64,000 nt of DNA from CAVYYW01 sp963772845. GTDB lineage: Bacteria; Bacillota; Bacilli; Bacillales; Sporolactobacillaceae. The notes under the pieces were generated by a model. It was not told where the DNA came from and searched no databases. It saw only the letters and a list, made by a program, of their open reading frames with translations. The stretch covers positions 992,001 to 1,056,000 of the forward strand of contig CAVYYW010000014.1 in NCBI GenBank assembly GCA_963772845.1, read 5' to 3'. This document shows positions 44,499 to 54,500 of the stretch, in pieces. The position numbers and the translations under genes are program-made. How positions within the stretch are numbered: the stretch's first letter is position 1; each line of letters opens with the position of its first letter.

Positions 44499-45443
44499 TT
44501 ATTTCGACTTTATATCAAACATTCCTGCTATATTCCGAATGATTTCTTCAGCTTTTTTTGAAAACGTGTTCTCCCTGACACTTATTTCATACCAATTGAC
44601 AGGCATTTGATGACGAAGCCAGGTTAGCTGACGCTTAGCAAACTGCCGAGAGTGCTGCTTGATCCGTTGAATGGCTTCTTCTTTTGAGAGCGTTCCTTCA
44701 AAAAATAAAAATAGCTCTTTATAACCGATCGCCTGTGTGGACTGAGCACCTTGAAGCCCCTTCTTATACAATCCCTCTGCTTCATCTATCAGTCCGTTTT
44801 CCACCATTTCATCCACCCGATCATTAATACGAGTGTAGAGTTCTTCACGATTCATTGTTAATCCGATATTCACAAGATCATACAAAGGTTTGAGCTCTTC
44901 CTGACGGCTTTGCTGGCTGAAGGGTGTCCCTGTTCGTCGTGTAACCTCCAATGCCCGTATCACCCTTGGAAGGTTGTTCGCATGAATGCGATTTGCCGAT
45001 TCAGGATCTTCGGAAGAAAGAAGTTGATGAAGATACTGCGGCCCCTTTTCATCAGCTGTTCGCTGCAATTCGTCTCTTAAAGCCTGATCCTGGCCAGCCT
45101 CCGTGAACCGGTAGTCATAGGCAGCGGCTTTAATATAAAGCCCAGTACCTCCAATAAGAATCGGAAGCTTGTCTCTTGAAGCTACCTCCGCAATCGCTTT
45201 TCTTGCTGCTTTTTGATACTCAGCCACCGAATATGGCTCATCCGGCTCCAAAAAGTCAATCAGGTGGTGGGGAATGCCCTGGGCTTCTTCGGTCGTAACC
45301 TTTGCTGTACCGATATCAAGTCCCTTGTAAAATTGAAAAGCATCACCATTGATGACTTCTCCATTAAAGCGTTTTGCCAGGATGATGCTGAGCTTCGTCT
45401 TACCAACGCCTGTCGGTCCTGCTATTGTTATCAGCTTCTGCAC
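44499..45443 (-). CDS. miaA: tRNA dimethylallyltransferase MiaA
   Basis: Adds a dimethylallyl group to A37 of tRNAs reading UNN codons; its product is the substrate of MiaB, also in this window. 314 residues. P-loop AGPTGVGKTKLSI near residue 8, DAFQFYKGLDIGTAK, catalytic and binding segments HHLIDFLEP and ILIGGTGLYIKAA, and late Arg-rich RQFAKRQLTWLRHQM. Start ATG 45443; the gene follows mutL by 32 bp on the same strand. Confidence 0.97.
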   Translation of the reverse strand: MQKLITIAGPTGVGKTKLSIILAKRFNGEVINGDAFQFYKGLDIGTAKVTTEEAQGIPHHLIDFLEPDEPYSVAEYQKAARKAIAEVASRDKLPILIGGTGLYIKAAAYDYRFTEAGQDQALRDELQRTADEKGPQYLHQLLSSEDPESANRIHANNLPRVIRALEVTRRTGTPFSQQSRQEELKPLYDLVNIGLTMNREELYTRINDRVDEMVENGLIDEAEGLYKKGLQGAQSTQAIGYKELFLFFEGTLSKEEAIQRIKQHSRQFAKRQLTWLRHQMPVNWYEISVRENTFSKKAEEIIRNIAGMFDIKSK

Positions 45444-45475
45444 GAACTCCCCCCTTTCTTCACCTAGTTCTAATC

Positions 45476-47362
45476 TTACATCACTCTTTTAAACAACTTC
45501 TCCATTTCATAGGTTGTGAAATGAATAATAACAGGACGCCCGTGCGGACAAGTAAAGGGGTCACTTGCCTGACTCAGCTGAAATAGTAACGCATCGATTT
45601 CTTCAGTTTTTAGATACCTGTTTGCTTTAATCGATTTTTTGCAAGACATCATGATCGCAAGTTCTTCCCGTAATTCCTTCACAGTGATGCTTTTATTCTC
45701 CAAGAGCGCCTGAACAATATCTTCAATCGTCTCTTGTTCTTTACCTGCAGGAAACCATTGTGGATGCGACCTGACAATATAAGTATTCTGGCCAAAGCTT
45801 TCAAAATAAAGGCCCATTTCAGCCAAATAGTCATTAAAGGAAGAAATGACCGCGTACTCGCCAGCTGAAAACTCAAAGGTCATCGGCACTAAAAGCTCCT
45901 GCAGTTCCTTAGCTGTCTGCCCGACTTTTTCTTTGTAAAACTCATACTTTATCCGCTCTTGGGCAGCATGTTGATCAATGATAAAAAGACCGTTTTCATT
46001 TTGGGCGAGTATATACGTTCCATGCATCTGGCCAATCGGATAGAGCACGGGCATCCTTTTTTCCTTGGCTGGTTCTGTTTGCTCAGGAGCCTCCACAGGC
46101 TCAACAGCACGAACAGCCTCATCAGAAAAGGGCTGTGCTGTACATTGATCACGTTCAGGCAGTTGGTCCTCTGGTGACTCATCATCTTTAAATACCGGAG
46201 CTTCCTCTGGACGGTCTTCTTTGACATAGGTGGGGTAAGACTGTACATTCTGCAACCCCTCTTGTGGCACTCTTTTTACTGGTGGATCTGCCGTAGTATG
46301 CTGCTGAAACATCATTGTCTGCTGCTCCGACTTTTGGCGTTTAATACCCGGCTCTTTTTTTACGGAAGGAACAAGCCTCACTTCATGAAACGTTTCTCTG
46401 ATTGACGTTTCAATAAGCTGGCACAGTTCTTTTTCCTTACTGATACGGGCTTCCAGCTTTGCCGGATGTACATTCACGTCAATTAAAGTTGGATCCAGAT
46501 TAATATGAAGAATGGCAATTGGGTAGCGTCCAATCGGTAAGAGTGTATGATACCCGCTGATGATCGCATTAAAGATTGGGTAGTTTCTTATATACCGATT
46601 GTTTATGAAGACATAAACATACTGTCGCCCTTTCCTGTTGATTTCAGGCTTAACGAGAAGACCTTTCACTTGAAAATCAAGGGTTTCTCTCTCAAATCCA
46701 AGTGAAGCCTTGGCTGTTTGAATACCATAAATGGCTGCCAGTACTTCTTCTACCCTGCCCTTTCCGTTAGTTTTGAAGATTTGCTTGTCATTATGTGTGA
46801 ACTTAAAGGAAACCTTCGGAAAACTTAAAGCAAGCTTATTAATAATATCAGAGATTTTTGCAAGCTCTGTATGAATCGTTTTCAAATGCTTAAGTCTTGC
46901 AGGTGTATTATAAAACAGACGGGTTACAGTAATTTCAGTCCCTCTCCTGCTGTCCGAGGCTTTGTTCTGAATGAGCTTGCCGCCTTCCAAAATTAGATGA
47001 CGGCCGGCTTCCTCCCCCGTTCCTGTAATTAGATCGAAATGAGAGACAGACGCAATACTCGGCAATGCTTCCCCACGAAACCCTAGGGAATGGATGTGAA
47101 ACAAATCTTCTTCATCTTTAATCTTGCTTGTCGCATGCCGTTCAAATGCTTTTTCACAGTCTTCAGCGGATATCCCGTGTCCATTATCCGTAATGTGGAT
47201 TTTATCCAGTCCGCCTTCCTGAATATCCACCTGAATTGTTGTTGCTCCTGCATCTAGTGCATTTTCGACCAGTTCCTTAACAATAGAGGAGGGGCGTTCA
47301 ACAACCTCTCCTGCCGCAATCTTATTTGCTAGTGATTCGCTAAGTTTTTTTATGATACCCAT
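45476..47362 (-). CDS. mutL: DNA mismatch repair protein MutL
   Basis: 628-residue GHKL ATPase/endonuclease. ATP-binding part: VVERPSSIVKELVENALDAGA, ITDNGHGI, GFRGEALPSIASV. After a variable Pro/Glu-rich linker (about 340-435), the C-terminal endonuclease region carries the metal motif DQHAAQERIKYE, the SCKKSIKAN segment and the CPHGRP motif, as in strand-nicking MutL of Bacillus. ATG 47362 is 2 bases from the mutS stop, so coupling is likely. Confidence 0.98.
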   Translation of the reverse strand: MGIIKKLSESLANKIAAGEVVERPSSIVKELVENALDAGATTIQVDIQEGGLDKIHITDNGHGISAEDCEKAFERHATSKIKDEEDLFHIHSLGFRGEALPSIASVSHFDLITGTGEEAGRHLILEGGKLIQNKASDSRRGTEITVTRLFYNTPARLKHLKTIHTELAKISDIINKLALSFPKVSFKFTHNDKQIFKTNGKGRVEEVLAAIYGIQTAKASLGFERETLDFQVKGLLVKPEINRKGRQYVYVFINNRYIRNYPIFNAIISGYHTLLPIGRYPIAILHINLDPTLIDVNVHPAKLEARISKEKELCQLIETSIRETFHEVRLVPSVKKEPGIKRQKSEQQTMMFQQHTTADPPVKRVPQEGLQNVQSYPTYVKEDRPEEAPVFKDDESPEDQLPERDQCTAQPFSDEAVRAVEPVEAPEQTEPAKEKRMPVLYPIGQMHGTYILAQNENGLFIIDQHAAQERIKYEFYKEKVGQTAKELQELLVPMTFEFSAGEYAVISSFNDYLAEMGLYFESFGQNTYIVRSHPQWFPAGKEQETIEDIVQALLENKSITVKELREELAIMMSCKKSIKANRYLKTEEIDALLFQLSQASDPFTCPHGRPVIIHFTTYEMEKLFKRVM

Positions 47363-47364
47363 TT

Positions 47365-49971
47365 CTATCGAACCCTTTCTGAATCCTTTCGAAGCGATGT
47401 ATGGAGATCGTAAAGAATATTCATAGCTTCCATCGGAGTCAATTCCAGCATGGCTATCCGTTCAATCTGCTTAATAACAGCTTTTTCTTTTTGTGATAGG
47501 GACTCTTTTTTGGGTTTCGGGCTTTCAAAGAACGCAAGCTGCTCAGTGCTGTTAGCCGCTTCATGAATCGCACCAGGAGCATTGGTGCTATCTGTTTCTT
47601 TAACTTTTTCAAGTTCGTTTAGAATTGTCCGAGCCCGTCCTATCAGCCCCTCAGGAAGGCCAGCAAGCTCGGCCACATGAATGCCATAACTGCGGTCTGC
47701 CTGTCCATCAAGAACTTTATGGAGAAAGATAACCTTTCCCTCTTCTTCAACAGCTCCCACATGAACATTTTTTAAGTTTGACAGGCTGTCTGAAAGCGTC
47801 GTTAACTCATGGTAATGCGTTGAAAACAAGGTTTTTGCTTTAATATCGTCATGGATGTGCTCAACGATTGACTGTGCCAAAGCAATCCCATCATAAGTGG
47901 ATGTACCTCGCCCGATTTCATCAAGAAGAATCAGACTGTTTTCAGTCGCGTGATCAATTGCATATTGTGTTTCAAGCATTTCCACCATAAACGTACTTTG
48001 TCCTGACACAAGGTCATCACTAGCTCCGATTCTTGTGAAAATTTGATCAAACAGAGGCAATTCCGCTTGATCGGCCGGAACAAAACAACCCATTTGGGCC
48101 ATAACGGCCGTAAGGGCAAGCTGCCTCATATAAGTGCTTTTACCACCCATATTGGGTCCTGTAATCAAAAGTACTGAGGTCTCAGGAGACATGGCTATAT
48201 CATTCGCAACAAAGGTTTGGTTTTTCAGGACTTTTTCCACAACAGGATGCCGGCTTTCCTTCACTAACAACTGGTGTTGTTGATTGAAGACGGGCCTCAC
48301 ATAATTCCTTGACTCGCTGACTGCTGCCAGGCTCTGTATCACATCTAAAAAGGCGAGCTGTTTCGCAAGCTTCTGAAGCCGGTGCCGGTGGTCTTTAATC
48401 GTTATTCTGAGTTCTTGAAAAAGTTTATACTCCAAGTCCACCATCTTATCTTCTGCTTCTAGAATCATTGTTTCTTTTACTTTTAATTCTTCAGTAATAT
48501 ATCTTTCTGCATTAGACAGTGTTTGTTTTCTTTCATATCTACCTTCAGGCAACGAGGAGATATTAGCCTTTGTTACTTCAATGAAATAGCCAAACACCTT
48601 GTTATAGCCTACTTTAAGCGACTTAATACCAGTGAATTCCCGTTCTTTCTTTTCAAGCTCAGTTATCCATGATTTACCGTTCCGGCTTACATGGCGGTAT
48701 TCATCAAGTTGTTGATCATAACCATCTTTAATAATATTCCCATCAGTGACCGAAGGCGGAGGATCAGGCAAAATGCTGTTATCTATTAGTGAAGCAATGT
48801 CTTCACATGCATCTGTGTTCTTCAGAAGCCCCCCAAGCGGTGTATCGGTCATTTCTTCTAAAGCCTGAACAATGGCAGGCATTTGCTGAAGAGTCAATTT
48901 AAGCTGGTTCAGCTCTCGGGCATTCACATTTCCAAACGAAACGCGCCCAACCAGCCGTTCCATATCATAGACATTGCTTAACGCTTCCTTGATGGCATTT
49001 CTTTCGAAAAACCGTTCAATTAAAGTGCTCACATGATCAAGTCTGCTGTTAATCTGTTCTTCCTGTACTAAAGGCTTTTCAATCCACTGCTTTAACAATC
49101 TGCCGCCCATCGCCGTTTCTGTTTCATCAAGCAGCCAGAGCAATGACCCAAATGATTTTTTATCGCGGATCGTCTGTGTCAATTCTAAATGCCGGCGTGA
49201 CCGCGGATCGATCGACATATATTCTTTTATCTGATAGCTCTTCGCTTCTTGTAAATGACCAAGTGATCTTTTTTGGGTCTTGAATAGGTATGAAACAAGA
49301 TGCGCAACAGCTTCTTTTTCTGCTAAGCTCTCAATCTGACTGACGACATACTCAAGCTCTTCAGGAATCATTGTTTCTTCATGCCATGATGCAGGTATCC
49401 CAGAAGGCTTCGATAAGTAGTCTAAAGTATCTGAGTGAAGGTCACGGGAGACCACTAGTTCCCGTACATCAAACGAAGCAAGCTCCTGAGCAACTGCTTC
49501 AGCCGTTGGGAGAGTCACTGTTTTCAGCTCTCCTGTCGTCAAATCGCTTATTGCCAACGTGTATTCATCATCTGACACTTGCCGAACTGACCCCAGATAA
49601 TTGTTAGATTTTGGTCGAAGAGACATGTCTTCCATAACCGTTCCGGGGGTGATCAGCTGAACGACATCCCGCTTCACCATCCCCTTCTTGAGCTTCGCAT
49701 CTTCAAGCTGTTCGCATATTGCAATTTTATAGCCTTTTTCCACCAGCACTTTTATGTATTGTTTGGCTGCGTGATAAGGAACTCCGCACATTGGAATCCG
49801 GCCTTCACCGCCGCCATCGCGGGAGGTCAATGTGATCTCCAGCTCTTTCGACGCACGAAGCGCATCATCAAAAAACATTTCATAAAAATCACCTAATCTA
49901 AAAAACAAAAAGGCATCCTTGTAGTTGGCCTTAATTCGTAGATATTGTTCAATCATAGGAGTATATGCCAT
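47365..49971 (-). CDS. mutS: DNA mismatch repair protein MutS
   Basis: 868-residue mismatch sensor and ATPase. N-terminal mismatch-binding domain with the Phe-x-Glu wedge (RLGDFYEMFFDDA), connector and clamp domains (QIKEYMSIDPRSRRHLELT), then the ABC-type ATPase: Walker A TGPNMGGKSTYMRQ, signature STFMVEMLET, Walker B LILLDEIGRGTSTYDG and FSTHYHEL. The tail (SPKPKKESLS...) should hold the beta-clamp motif. Intact, normal length. First gene of mutS-mutL-miaA-hfq. Confidence 0.98.
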   Translation of the reverse strand: MAYTPMIEQYLRIKANYKDAFLFFRLGDFYEMFFDDALRASKELEITLTSRDGGGEGRIPMCGVPYHAAKQYIKVLVEKGYKIAICEQLEDAKLKKGMVKRDVVQLITPGTVMEDMSLRPKSNNYLGSVRQVSDDEYTLAISDLTTGELKTVTLPTAEAVAQELASFDVRELVVSRDLHSDTLDYLSKPSGIPASWHEETMIPEELEYVVSQIESLAEKEAVAHLVSYLFKTQKRSLGHLQEAKSYQIKEYMSIDPRSRRHLELTQTIRDKKSFGSLLWLLDETETAMGGRLLKQWIEKPLVQEEQINSRLDHVSTLIERFFERNAIKEALSNVYDMERLVGRVSFGNVNARELNQLKLTLQQMPAIVQALEEMTDTPLGGLLKNTDACEDIASLIDNSILPDPPPSVTDGNIIKDGYDQQLDEYRHVSRNGKSWITELEKKEREFTGIKSLKVGYNKVFGYFIEVTKANISSLPEGRYERKQTLSNAERYITEELKVKETMILEAEDKMVDLEYKLFQELRITIKDHRHRLQKLAKQLAFLDVIQSLAAVSESRNYVRPVFNQQHQLLVKESRHPVVEKVLKNQTFVANDIAMSPETSVLLITGPNMGGKSTYMRQLALTAVMAQMGCFVPADQAELPLFDQIFTRIGASDDLVSGQSTFMVEMLETQYAIDHATENSLILLDEIGRGTSTYDGIALAQSIVEHIHDDIKAKTLFSTHYHELTTLSDSLSNLKNVHVGAVEEEGKVIFLHKVLDGQADRSYGIHVAELAGLPEGLIGRARTILNELEKVKETDSTNAPGAIHEAANSTEQLAFFESPKPKKESLSQKEKAVIKQIERIAMLELTPMEAMNILYDLHTSLRKDSERVR

Positions 49972-50145
49972 TTTCCTATTCCACTCCCCAGTCTAATACT
50001 CTATATAGTCGTAGCTATTATAACATACTGGAGAAGTGGAGAAACGCAAACAAAACTAGGCTTTCCAGAAGCCTTGAAACCGATTAACGTGATGATAGAC
50101 CGTTTGATTAAGTCCGCCTGTCCCCCCTTTCCTTTAAAAGAAAAA

Positions 50146-50167
50146 GGAAGAAGCCCGGGCTTCTTCC
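50146..50167 (-). terminator. cotE terminator
   Basis: GGAAGAAGCCC/GGGCTTCTTCC perfect stem directly at the cotE stop, followed on the minus strand by TTTTTCTTTT. Confidence 0.9.
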
Positions 50168-50737
50168 TTAGAACGATTCAGTTCGCTTATCTTCTGTTGA
50201 AAAATGATCGTCAAGGTCATCCAGAGCGCTATCTAGATCTTGTTCCCAATCATCATCCCGGATTAATTCATCATCCGCGTTTACCTGCACGCTTACTTTC
50301 GTTTCACCAATGACTTCAACGACAAACTCCCGTTCAACCTGAGCAACTATTTTGTGCCCGTTTGGCGTAGGAGTCGCCTCCAAACAATTTGGTTCCTGCA
50401 GTGTCCTGACAACCACATCCATGCGGTCAGAAATGGTCTTCTTATCTTTAATTGTTAAGTTGACCTGATCCCGGTAAGTGACCGCTTCACTCACTACTTC
50501 AGTGCGTGAATTATTATTATAGGAATACCAGACGTTCACGTCATAGGATCCCTCAATAACCACACAATCTTTATGGTAATGAGTTTTATACTTATGGTTG
50601 ATTACCCAGCACCCTAGTACACTTGAAGGTTTGTGAGTAGGGGTTATTGAGTGGGCGGACTGACTGAATTTCTTACCTTTTCCACATACCGCTTTTGTAA
50701 TAATCTCTCTGTAGACATACGCATTATGTTCAGACAA
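50168..50737 (-). CDS. cotE: outer spore coat morphogenetic protein CotE
   Basis: About 189-residue protein directing assembly of the outer spore coat. It matches B. subtilis CotE through YREIITKAVCGKGKKFSQS, PSSVLGCWVINHKYK, YDVNVWYSYNNNSRTEVV, EPNCLEATPTPNGHKIVAQVEREFVVEVIGETKV and a very acidic tail. I choose the TTG at 50737: AAAGGAGGT lies 9-10 bases before it and the length fits; the longer reading from 50827 contains Cys-rich sequence absent from the family. Expressed in the mother cell under sigma-E/sigma-K in B. subtilis. Confidence 0.95.
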   Translation of the reverse strand: MSEHNAYVYREIITKAVCGKGKKFSQSAHSITPTHKPSSVLGCWVINHKYKTHYHKDCVVIEGSYDVNVWYSYNNNSRTEVVSEAVTYRDQVNLTIKDKKTISDRMDVVVRTLQEPNCLEATPTPNGHKIVAQVEREFVVEVIGETKVSVQVNADDELIRDDDWEQDLDSALDDLDDHFSTEDKRTESF

Positions 50738-51083
50738 GGCGCTTCTAACCTCCTTTTCTTCTTCTCTGTCATGGTATGCGGGGCAACTGTCACGTGTGCA
50801 TTCGCCTTGAAAGAAATAAGAAAGCACTTATTATGTCTCAATAAGTTCCGAAGTCAAAGCCCCTCTCGAGAGTTAGCCGCTGCCGATTTGTTTGGGAAAG
50901 CAGAGAATAGCGGGTCAAGTCCAGACGAAAAAATGCAAGGTCACGATCTGAATGGACAAGCGCATTGCATAAAATTGACGATAGAACTGTTCCTCTTTTG
51001 ATCTACTGTCCACTTCCATGATTTGCTTGCCACTATCAATAAACCATATCCGTAATTTACCTGTCGAGTTGGAATCCCGAAAA
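50738..51083. other. region upstream of cotE
   Basis: About 345 bp. An open frame continues on the minus strand from the cotE start to about 50841, but it has no family likeness. I see no other gene; sporulation promoters are likely here, but I cannot place them with confidence. Confidence 0.35.
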
Positions 51084-51117
51084 AAAGCTTTACACATTAT
51101 TGAATGTGTAAAGCTTT
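51084..51117 (-). terminator. terminator after ymcA
   Basis: AAGCTTTACACATT/AATGTGTAAAGCTT stem with T runs on both sides, 10 bases past the ymcA stop. Confidence 0.9.
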
Positions 51118-51127
51118 TTTAATGTGA

Positions 51128-51559
51128 TTATTGGCATGGACTTGGGTCACTGTTTTTCAGAGCGGACCCCGTTTGACCGGAAAGCTGGTCGCCGCCCGTT
51201 GCGTCAATAATTTCATCCGTGACTTTGTTTGAAATGGTGCTGGAAATGAGCTGAAGTAAATCGTTTACATCTGTCTGAGACTGCTTAAATTCCTGAACAA
51301 CCGGGATCGCATCAAGCTCTGCCATCAGGTCATCTATTTTAGCTTCATTCCTTTTCAAAGCCTCATGCTTTTGAAAATGCTGCAGATTAACCGATTCTTT
51401 CTGAAGTGTCTTAATTTTAGCGATTATTTTTTTAACTTTTTCGTTATTGTTAATTTTCTCTTCGGCTCTTTTAAAAAAATCAACTTCTTCTGTTTCAGAA
51501 ATCATGCTTGCGATTTCTTTCGCTTTGTTTAAAATATCTTCTTTTTTATAAACCGTCAT
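51128..51559 (-). CDS. ymcA: RicA/YmcA, RNA-processing and biofilm regulator
   Basis: 143-residue helical protein. In B. subtilis it forms the YmcA-YlbF-YaaT complex that speeds Spo0A phosphorylation and works with RNase Y in mRNA maturation. The long helices ([46 protein letters not shown]) are typical, and the C-terminal [23 protein letters not shown] matches the family. The start overlaps the miaB stop (ATGA), so the two are coupled. RNase Y itself lies about 4 kb further right. Confidence 0.93.
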   Translation of the reverse strand: MTVYKKEDILNKAKEIASMISETEEVDFFKRAEEKINNNEKVKKIIAKIKTLQKESVNLQHFQKHEALKRNEAKIDDLMAELDAIPVVQEFKQSQTDVNDLLQLISSTISNKVTDEIIDATGGDQLSGQTGSALKNSDPSPCQ

Positions 51560-53058
51560 TGGTAGCTCACCTCTTTTTCTTCAATAAGCTCTCCATCGAG
51601 CGTCCAGGTTTTTGTTTCTAATACCTTTACCTGAACTAATTCGCCAATCAACGATTTAGGTCCTTTAAAATTAACAACTTTATTTGTTCTTGTGTGCCCT
51701 GAAAGTACGTCATCATTTTTCTTGCTGGTACCTTCAACGAGAACTTCTACGATTTCACCTTTATATTTAGCATTGCTTTTAGCAGCATGCTCGTTAACGA
51801 TCGCATTTAGGCGCTGCAAGCGTTCTTTTTTCACTTCCATCGATATATTATCTTCCATCCGTGCTGCGGGTGTTCCTTCGCGCGGAGAATAGATAAACGT
51901 GTAGGCGCCATCGAACTGACATTCTTTAACAAGTGAGATCGTATCCTCAAACTGTTCATCCGTTTCGTTTGGGAAGCCTACAATAATATCAGTTGTGAAA
52001 ACAGCATTTGGAATCGCTTCTTTAATTTTATAGAATAACTCCAGATAGCGTTCACGGCTGTATTTCCTGCCCATTATTTTCAGAACATCCGTGTTGCCGC
52101 TTTGAACCGGTAAGTGAATGTGTTCGACCAGATTTCCGCCTTTAGCCAGCACGTCAATCAAGTGATCATCAAAATCTCTTGGATGACTTGTTGTAAAGCG
52201 GATTCTCGGAATATCGATTTTTCGGATCTCATCCATTAAATCACCAAGTCCGTAATTTTCCAGTTCCTCAAGGTCCTTACCATATGCATTAACGTTTTGA
52301 CCGAGAAGTGTGATTTCTTTATATCCTTGTCTTGCTAATTCTCTGACTTCATCAATAATTTCCTGCGGATGGCGGCTCCGCTCTTTTCCGCGGGTATAAG
52401 GCACAATGCAATATGTACAGAATTTGTCACAGCCATACATAATATTAACCCAGCCCCGAATGCTTCCTTTTCTTACTTTGGGAAGGTTTTCAACGATATC
52501 GCCTTCTTTGGACCACACTTCCATGACGATTTCCTTGCTGAATAGCGCCTCTTTCAGCAACTGAGGAAGTCGGTGGATGTTGTGCGTACCGAAAATCAGG
52601 TCAACCTGTTGATGTTTTTTCAAAATACGGTTAACGACCGACTCTTCCTGAGCCATGCAGCCGCAAATGCCGATAACAAGATCGGGCCGCTCTCGTTTCA
52701 TGCTCTTCAGATGTCCGATTTCACCAAACACTTTGTTTTCCGCATTTTCACGAATCGCGCATGTATTCAGCAAAATAACATCGGCTTTCTCTTCTGTATC
52801 TACCGATTCATAACCCATTTCAGCCAGAATACCGGCCATCACTTCCGTATCATGCTCGTTCATCTGACAGCCATACGTTCTGATCATGAACGTTTTCCCT
52901 TTTCCGATCTCCTGCATATCCTCTGGAATATTAAAGTCATTTAGATGCTGAATTGTATTTTTGCGACGCCTCCTCGCTTCTTTTAAAGAAGGTGGAGTAA
53001 ACGTTGTTTGAAAATATTTCGAGTAATCTTTTTCTGTTTTTGTCTTAATATCAGACAT
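51556..53058 (-). CDS. miaB: tRNA-2-methylthio-N6-dimethylallyladenosine synthase MiaB
   Basis: 500-residue radical-SAM methylthiotransferase acting on i6A37 of tRNA. N-terminal Fe-S domain cysteines in [22 protein letters not shown] and [10 protein letters not shown]; radical-SAM cluster in [22 protein letters not shown]-terminal TRAM domain ([31 protein letters not shown]). Its substrate is made by MiaA in the same block. The start at ATG 53058 follows AAGGAGGC. It overlaps ymcA by four bases. Confidence 0.98.
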   Translation of the reverse strand: MSDIKTKTEKDYSKYFQTTFTPPSLKEARRRRKNTIQHLNDFNIPEDMQEIGKGKTFMIRTYGCQMNEHDTEVMAGILAEMGYESVDTEEKADVILLNTCAIRENAENKVFGEIGHLKSMKRERPDLVIGICGCMAQEESVVNRILKKHQQVDLIFGTHNIHRLPQLLKEALFSKEIVMEVWSKEGDIVENLPKVRKGSIRGWVNIMYGCDKFCTYCIVPYTRGKERSRHPQEIIDEVRELARQGYKEITLLGQNVNAYGKDLEELENYGLGDLMDEIRKIDIPRIRFTTSHPRDFDDHLIDVLAKGGNLVEHIHLPVQSGNTDVLKIMGRKYSRERYLELFYKIKEAIPNAVFTTDIIVGFPNETDEQFEDTISLVKECQFDGAYTFIYSPREGTPAARMEDNISMEVKKERLQRLNAIVNEHAAKSNAKYKGEIVEVLVEGTSKKNDDVLSGHTRTNKVVNFKGPKSLIGELVQVKVLETKTWTLDGELIEEKEVSYQ

Positions 53059-53153
53059 GGTATAGCCTCCTTGGAGCGATTCCTGATCATCCCATTATTA
53101 TAGCAAATTCCTGTACGCATTCATAGAGATGTGTCATCAGGCGCAGGAAAAGG

Positions 53154-54077
53154 TCAGGACGGCATGGCGTTGTAAAAATTATTAAAAGCAAAACCTTTTA
53201 CTTGTTCTTCTGAATAATGCTTTAAACAAGCTTCAATCAACTTCGGGTATTTAGCGTAATTTTCCAATCCCTTCGGCGCACGGTCAATCCCGTCAAAATC
53301 AGAGCCGAACCCTATCTGGCTTGTCCCTCCAAGACTACATAGATACTCAATATGTCTTAGAACATCATCAATCGACGCTTCAGAAGGTTCATCATTCAAA
53401 AATTCGGAGAAAAAGTTCATGCCGATCACGCCTCTTTTCTTAAAAAGAGCATGAACCTGCTCATCATTCAAATTCCGCGGGTTCCCGCAGATTGTTTTTG
53501 CATTTGAATGTGAGGCAATTGGATAGTCCGCCGTTTCCAAGGCATCCCAAAACCCTTGAATGCTTAAGTGAGAGACATCACTCCATCTTTTATACGTGTT
53601 ATTTAAGCGGATAACATCAAGTCCAAATTCGGTTAAACCTGCCCCCCGCGGCTCAAGAATGCCGTCCCCGCACAGATTGGCATGGTTCCAAGTCAACCCG
53701 ACGGCGTATACACCGCATTCAAATAAAAATTTCAGTCTGCCCAAATCATTGGTGATACCATCGCACCCCTCCAATGTCAGCATAACGCCAATTTGTTTGT
53801 CGGAAAGCTGGTCAATTTCTTTTCGAGATTTAACATGGACAATATTTTCTGAGCTTGTCAGAATTTTGTCATGAAAAATAGAAATCTGATTAATGACCTC
53901 AGAAAACTTTTGTTCAACCGGTACAAGAGAGCTTACAAAAATCGCAAAGCATTGGACCTTTCCTCCAGCTTCAGTAAGTCTAGGCAAGGTGATATCCAAC
54001 CCGTTATCCTCTTGAAAATTCAACTGTGGATCCGTACTTAATCTATATAAGACATCGCAATGTGCATCAAAAATCAT
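53154..54077 (-). CDS. membrane (renal-type) dipeptidase, M19 family
   Basis: About 307-residue zinc dipeptidase. Metal ligands: HxD in FDAHCDVLY, Glu in MLTLEGCDGI, His in YPIASHSNAK; late signature GFGSDFDGID. Bacterial members may cleave dipeptides, including D-amino-acid ones from cell wall. ATG 54077 is preferred over an adjacent ATG at 54080 because GGGAGGAAG gives better spacing. It replaces the tdh-kbl pair that lies between spoVS and miaB in B. subtilis. A terminator separates it from spoVS. Confidence 0.9.
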   Translation of the reverse strand: MIFDAHCDVLYRLSTDPQLNFQEDNGLDITLPRLTEAGGKVQCFAIFVSSLVPVEQKFSEVINQISIFHDKILTSSENIVHVKSRKEIDQLSDKQIGVMLTLEGCDGITNDLGRLKFLFECGVYAVGLTWNHANLCGDGILEPRGAGLTEFGLDVIRLNNTYKRWSDVSHLSIQGFWDALETADYPIASHSNAKTICGNPRNLNDEQVHALFKKRGVIGMNFFSEFLNDEPSEASIDDVLRHIEYLCSLGGTSQIGFGSDFDGIDRAPKGLENYAKYPKLIEACLKHYSEEQVKGFAFNNFYNAMPS

Positions 54078-54100
54078 CATTCTTCCTCCCAATCCCACAA

Positions 54101-54136
54101 AAAAACCCATTTGTCCTTACACAAATGAGTTTTTTT
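54101..54136 (-). terminator. spoVS terminator
   Basis: AAAAACTCATTTGT/ACAAATGGGTTTTT imperfect stem with T runs, 4 bases past the spoVS stop. It also lies just upstream of the dipeptidase. Confidence 0.8.
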
Positions 54137-54139
54137 GAT

Positions 54140-54400
54140 TTATCTAGGTTCCACAATTAATTTTATCGCTGTCCGTTCTTCTCCATCAATTTTAATATCG
54201 GTAAATGCCGGAATACAGATGAGATCAACGCCGCTCGGAGCCACAAATCCTCTGGAAATGGCTACAGCTTTAACTGCTTGGTTTAGCGCTCCTGCTCCGA
54301 TCGCTTGAATTTCTGCTGTGCCTCTTTCTCGAATGACACCAGCCAGCGCACCTGCTACAGAATTAGGGTTAGATTTTGCTGAAACTTTTAATATATCCAC
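54140..54400 (-). CDS. spoVS: stage V sporulation protein S
   Basis: 86-residue Alba-fold protein, near-invariant across Bacillus: LKVSAKSNPNSVAGALAGVIRERG, IQAIGAGALNQAVKAVAISRGF and DIKIDGEERTAIKLIV. Affects septation and spore coat/cortex steps; RNA or DNA binding is assumed from the fold. GAGGAGG precedes ATG 54400. Confidence 0.97.
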   Translation of the reverse strand: MDILKVSAKSNPNSVAGALAGVIRERGTAEIQAIGAGALNQAVKAVAISRGFVAPSGVDLICIPAFTDIKIDGEERTAIKLIVEPR

Positions 54401-54500
54401 TTCTGTACCTCCTCATGTAATGTTGTCTCATAGTTATAAGTATTCTTTACATAAGGCAGTATTCCTTTTTTTTTGGACAGTTTTCTAAGAATTCAAAGAA

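Noticed and set aside
45949..46248. Frame inside mutL
   Set aside because: Out-of-frame shadow in the low-complexity linker of mutL.
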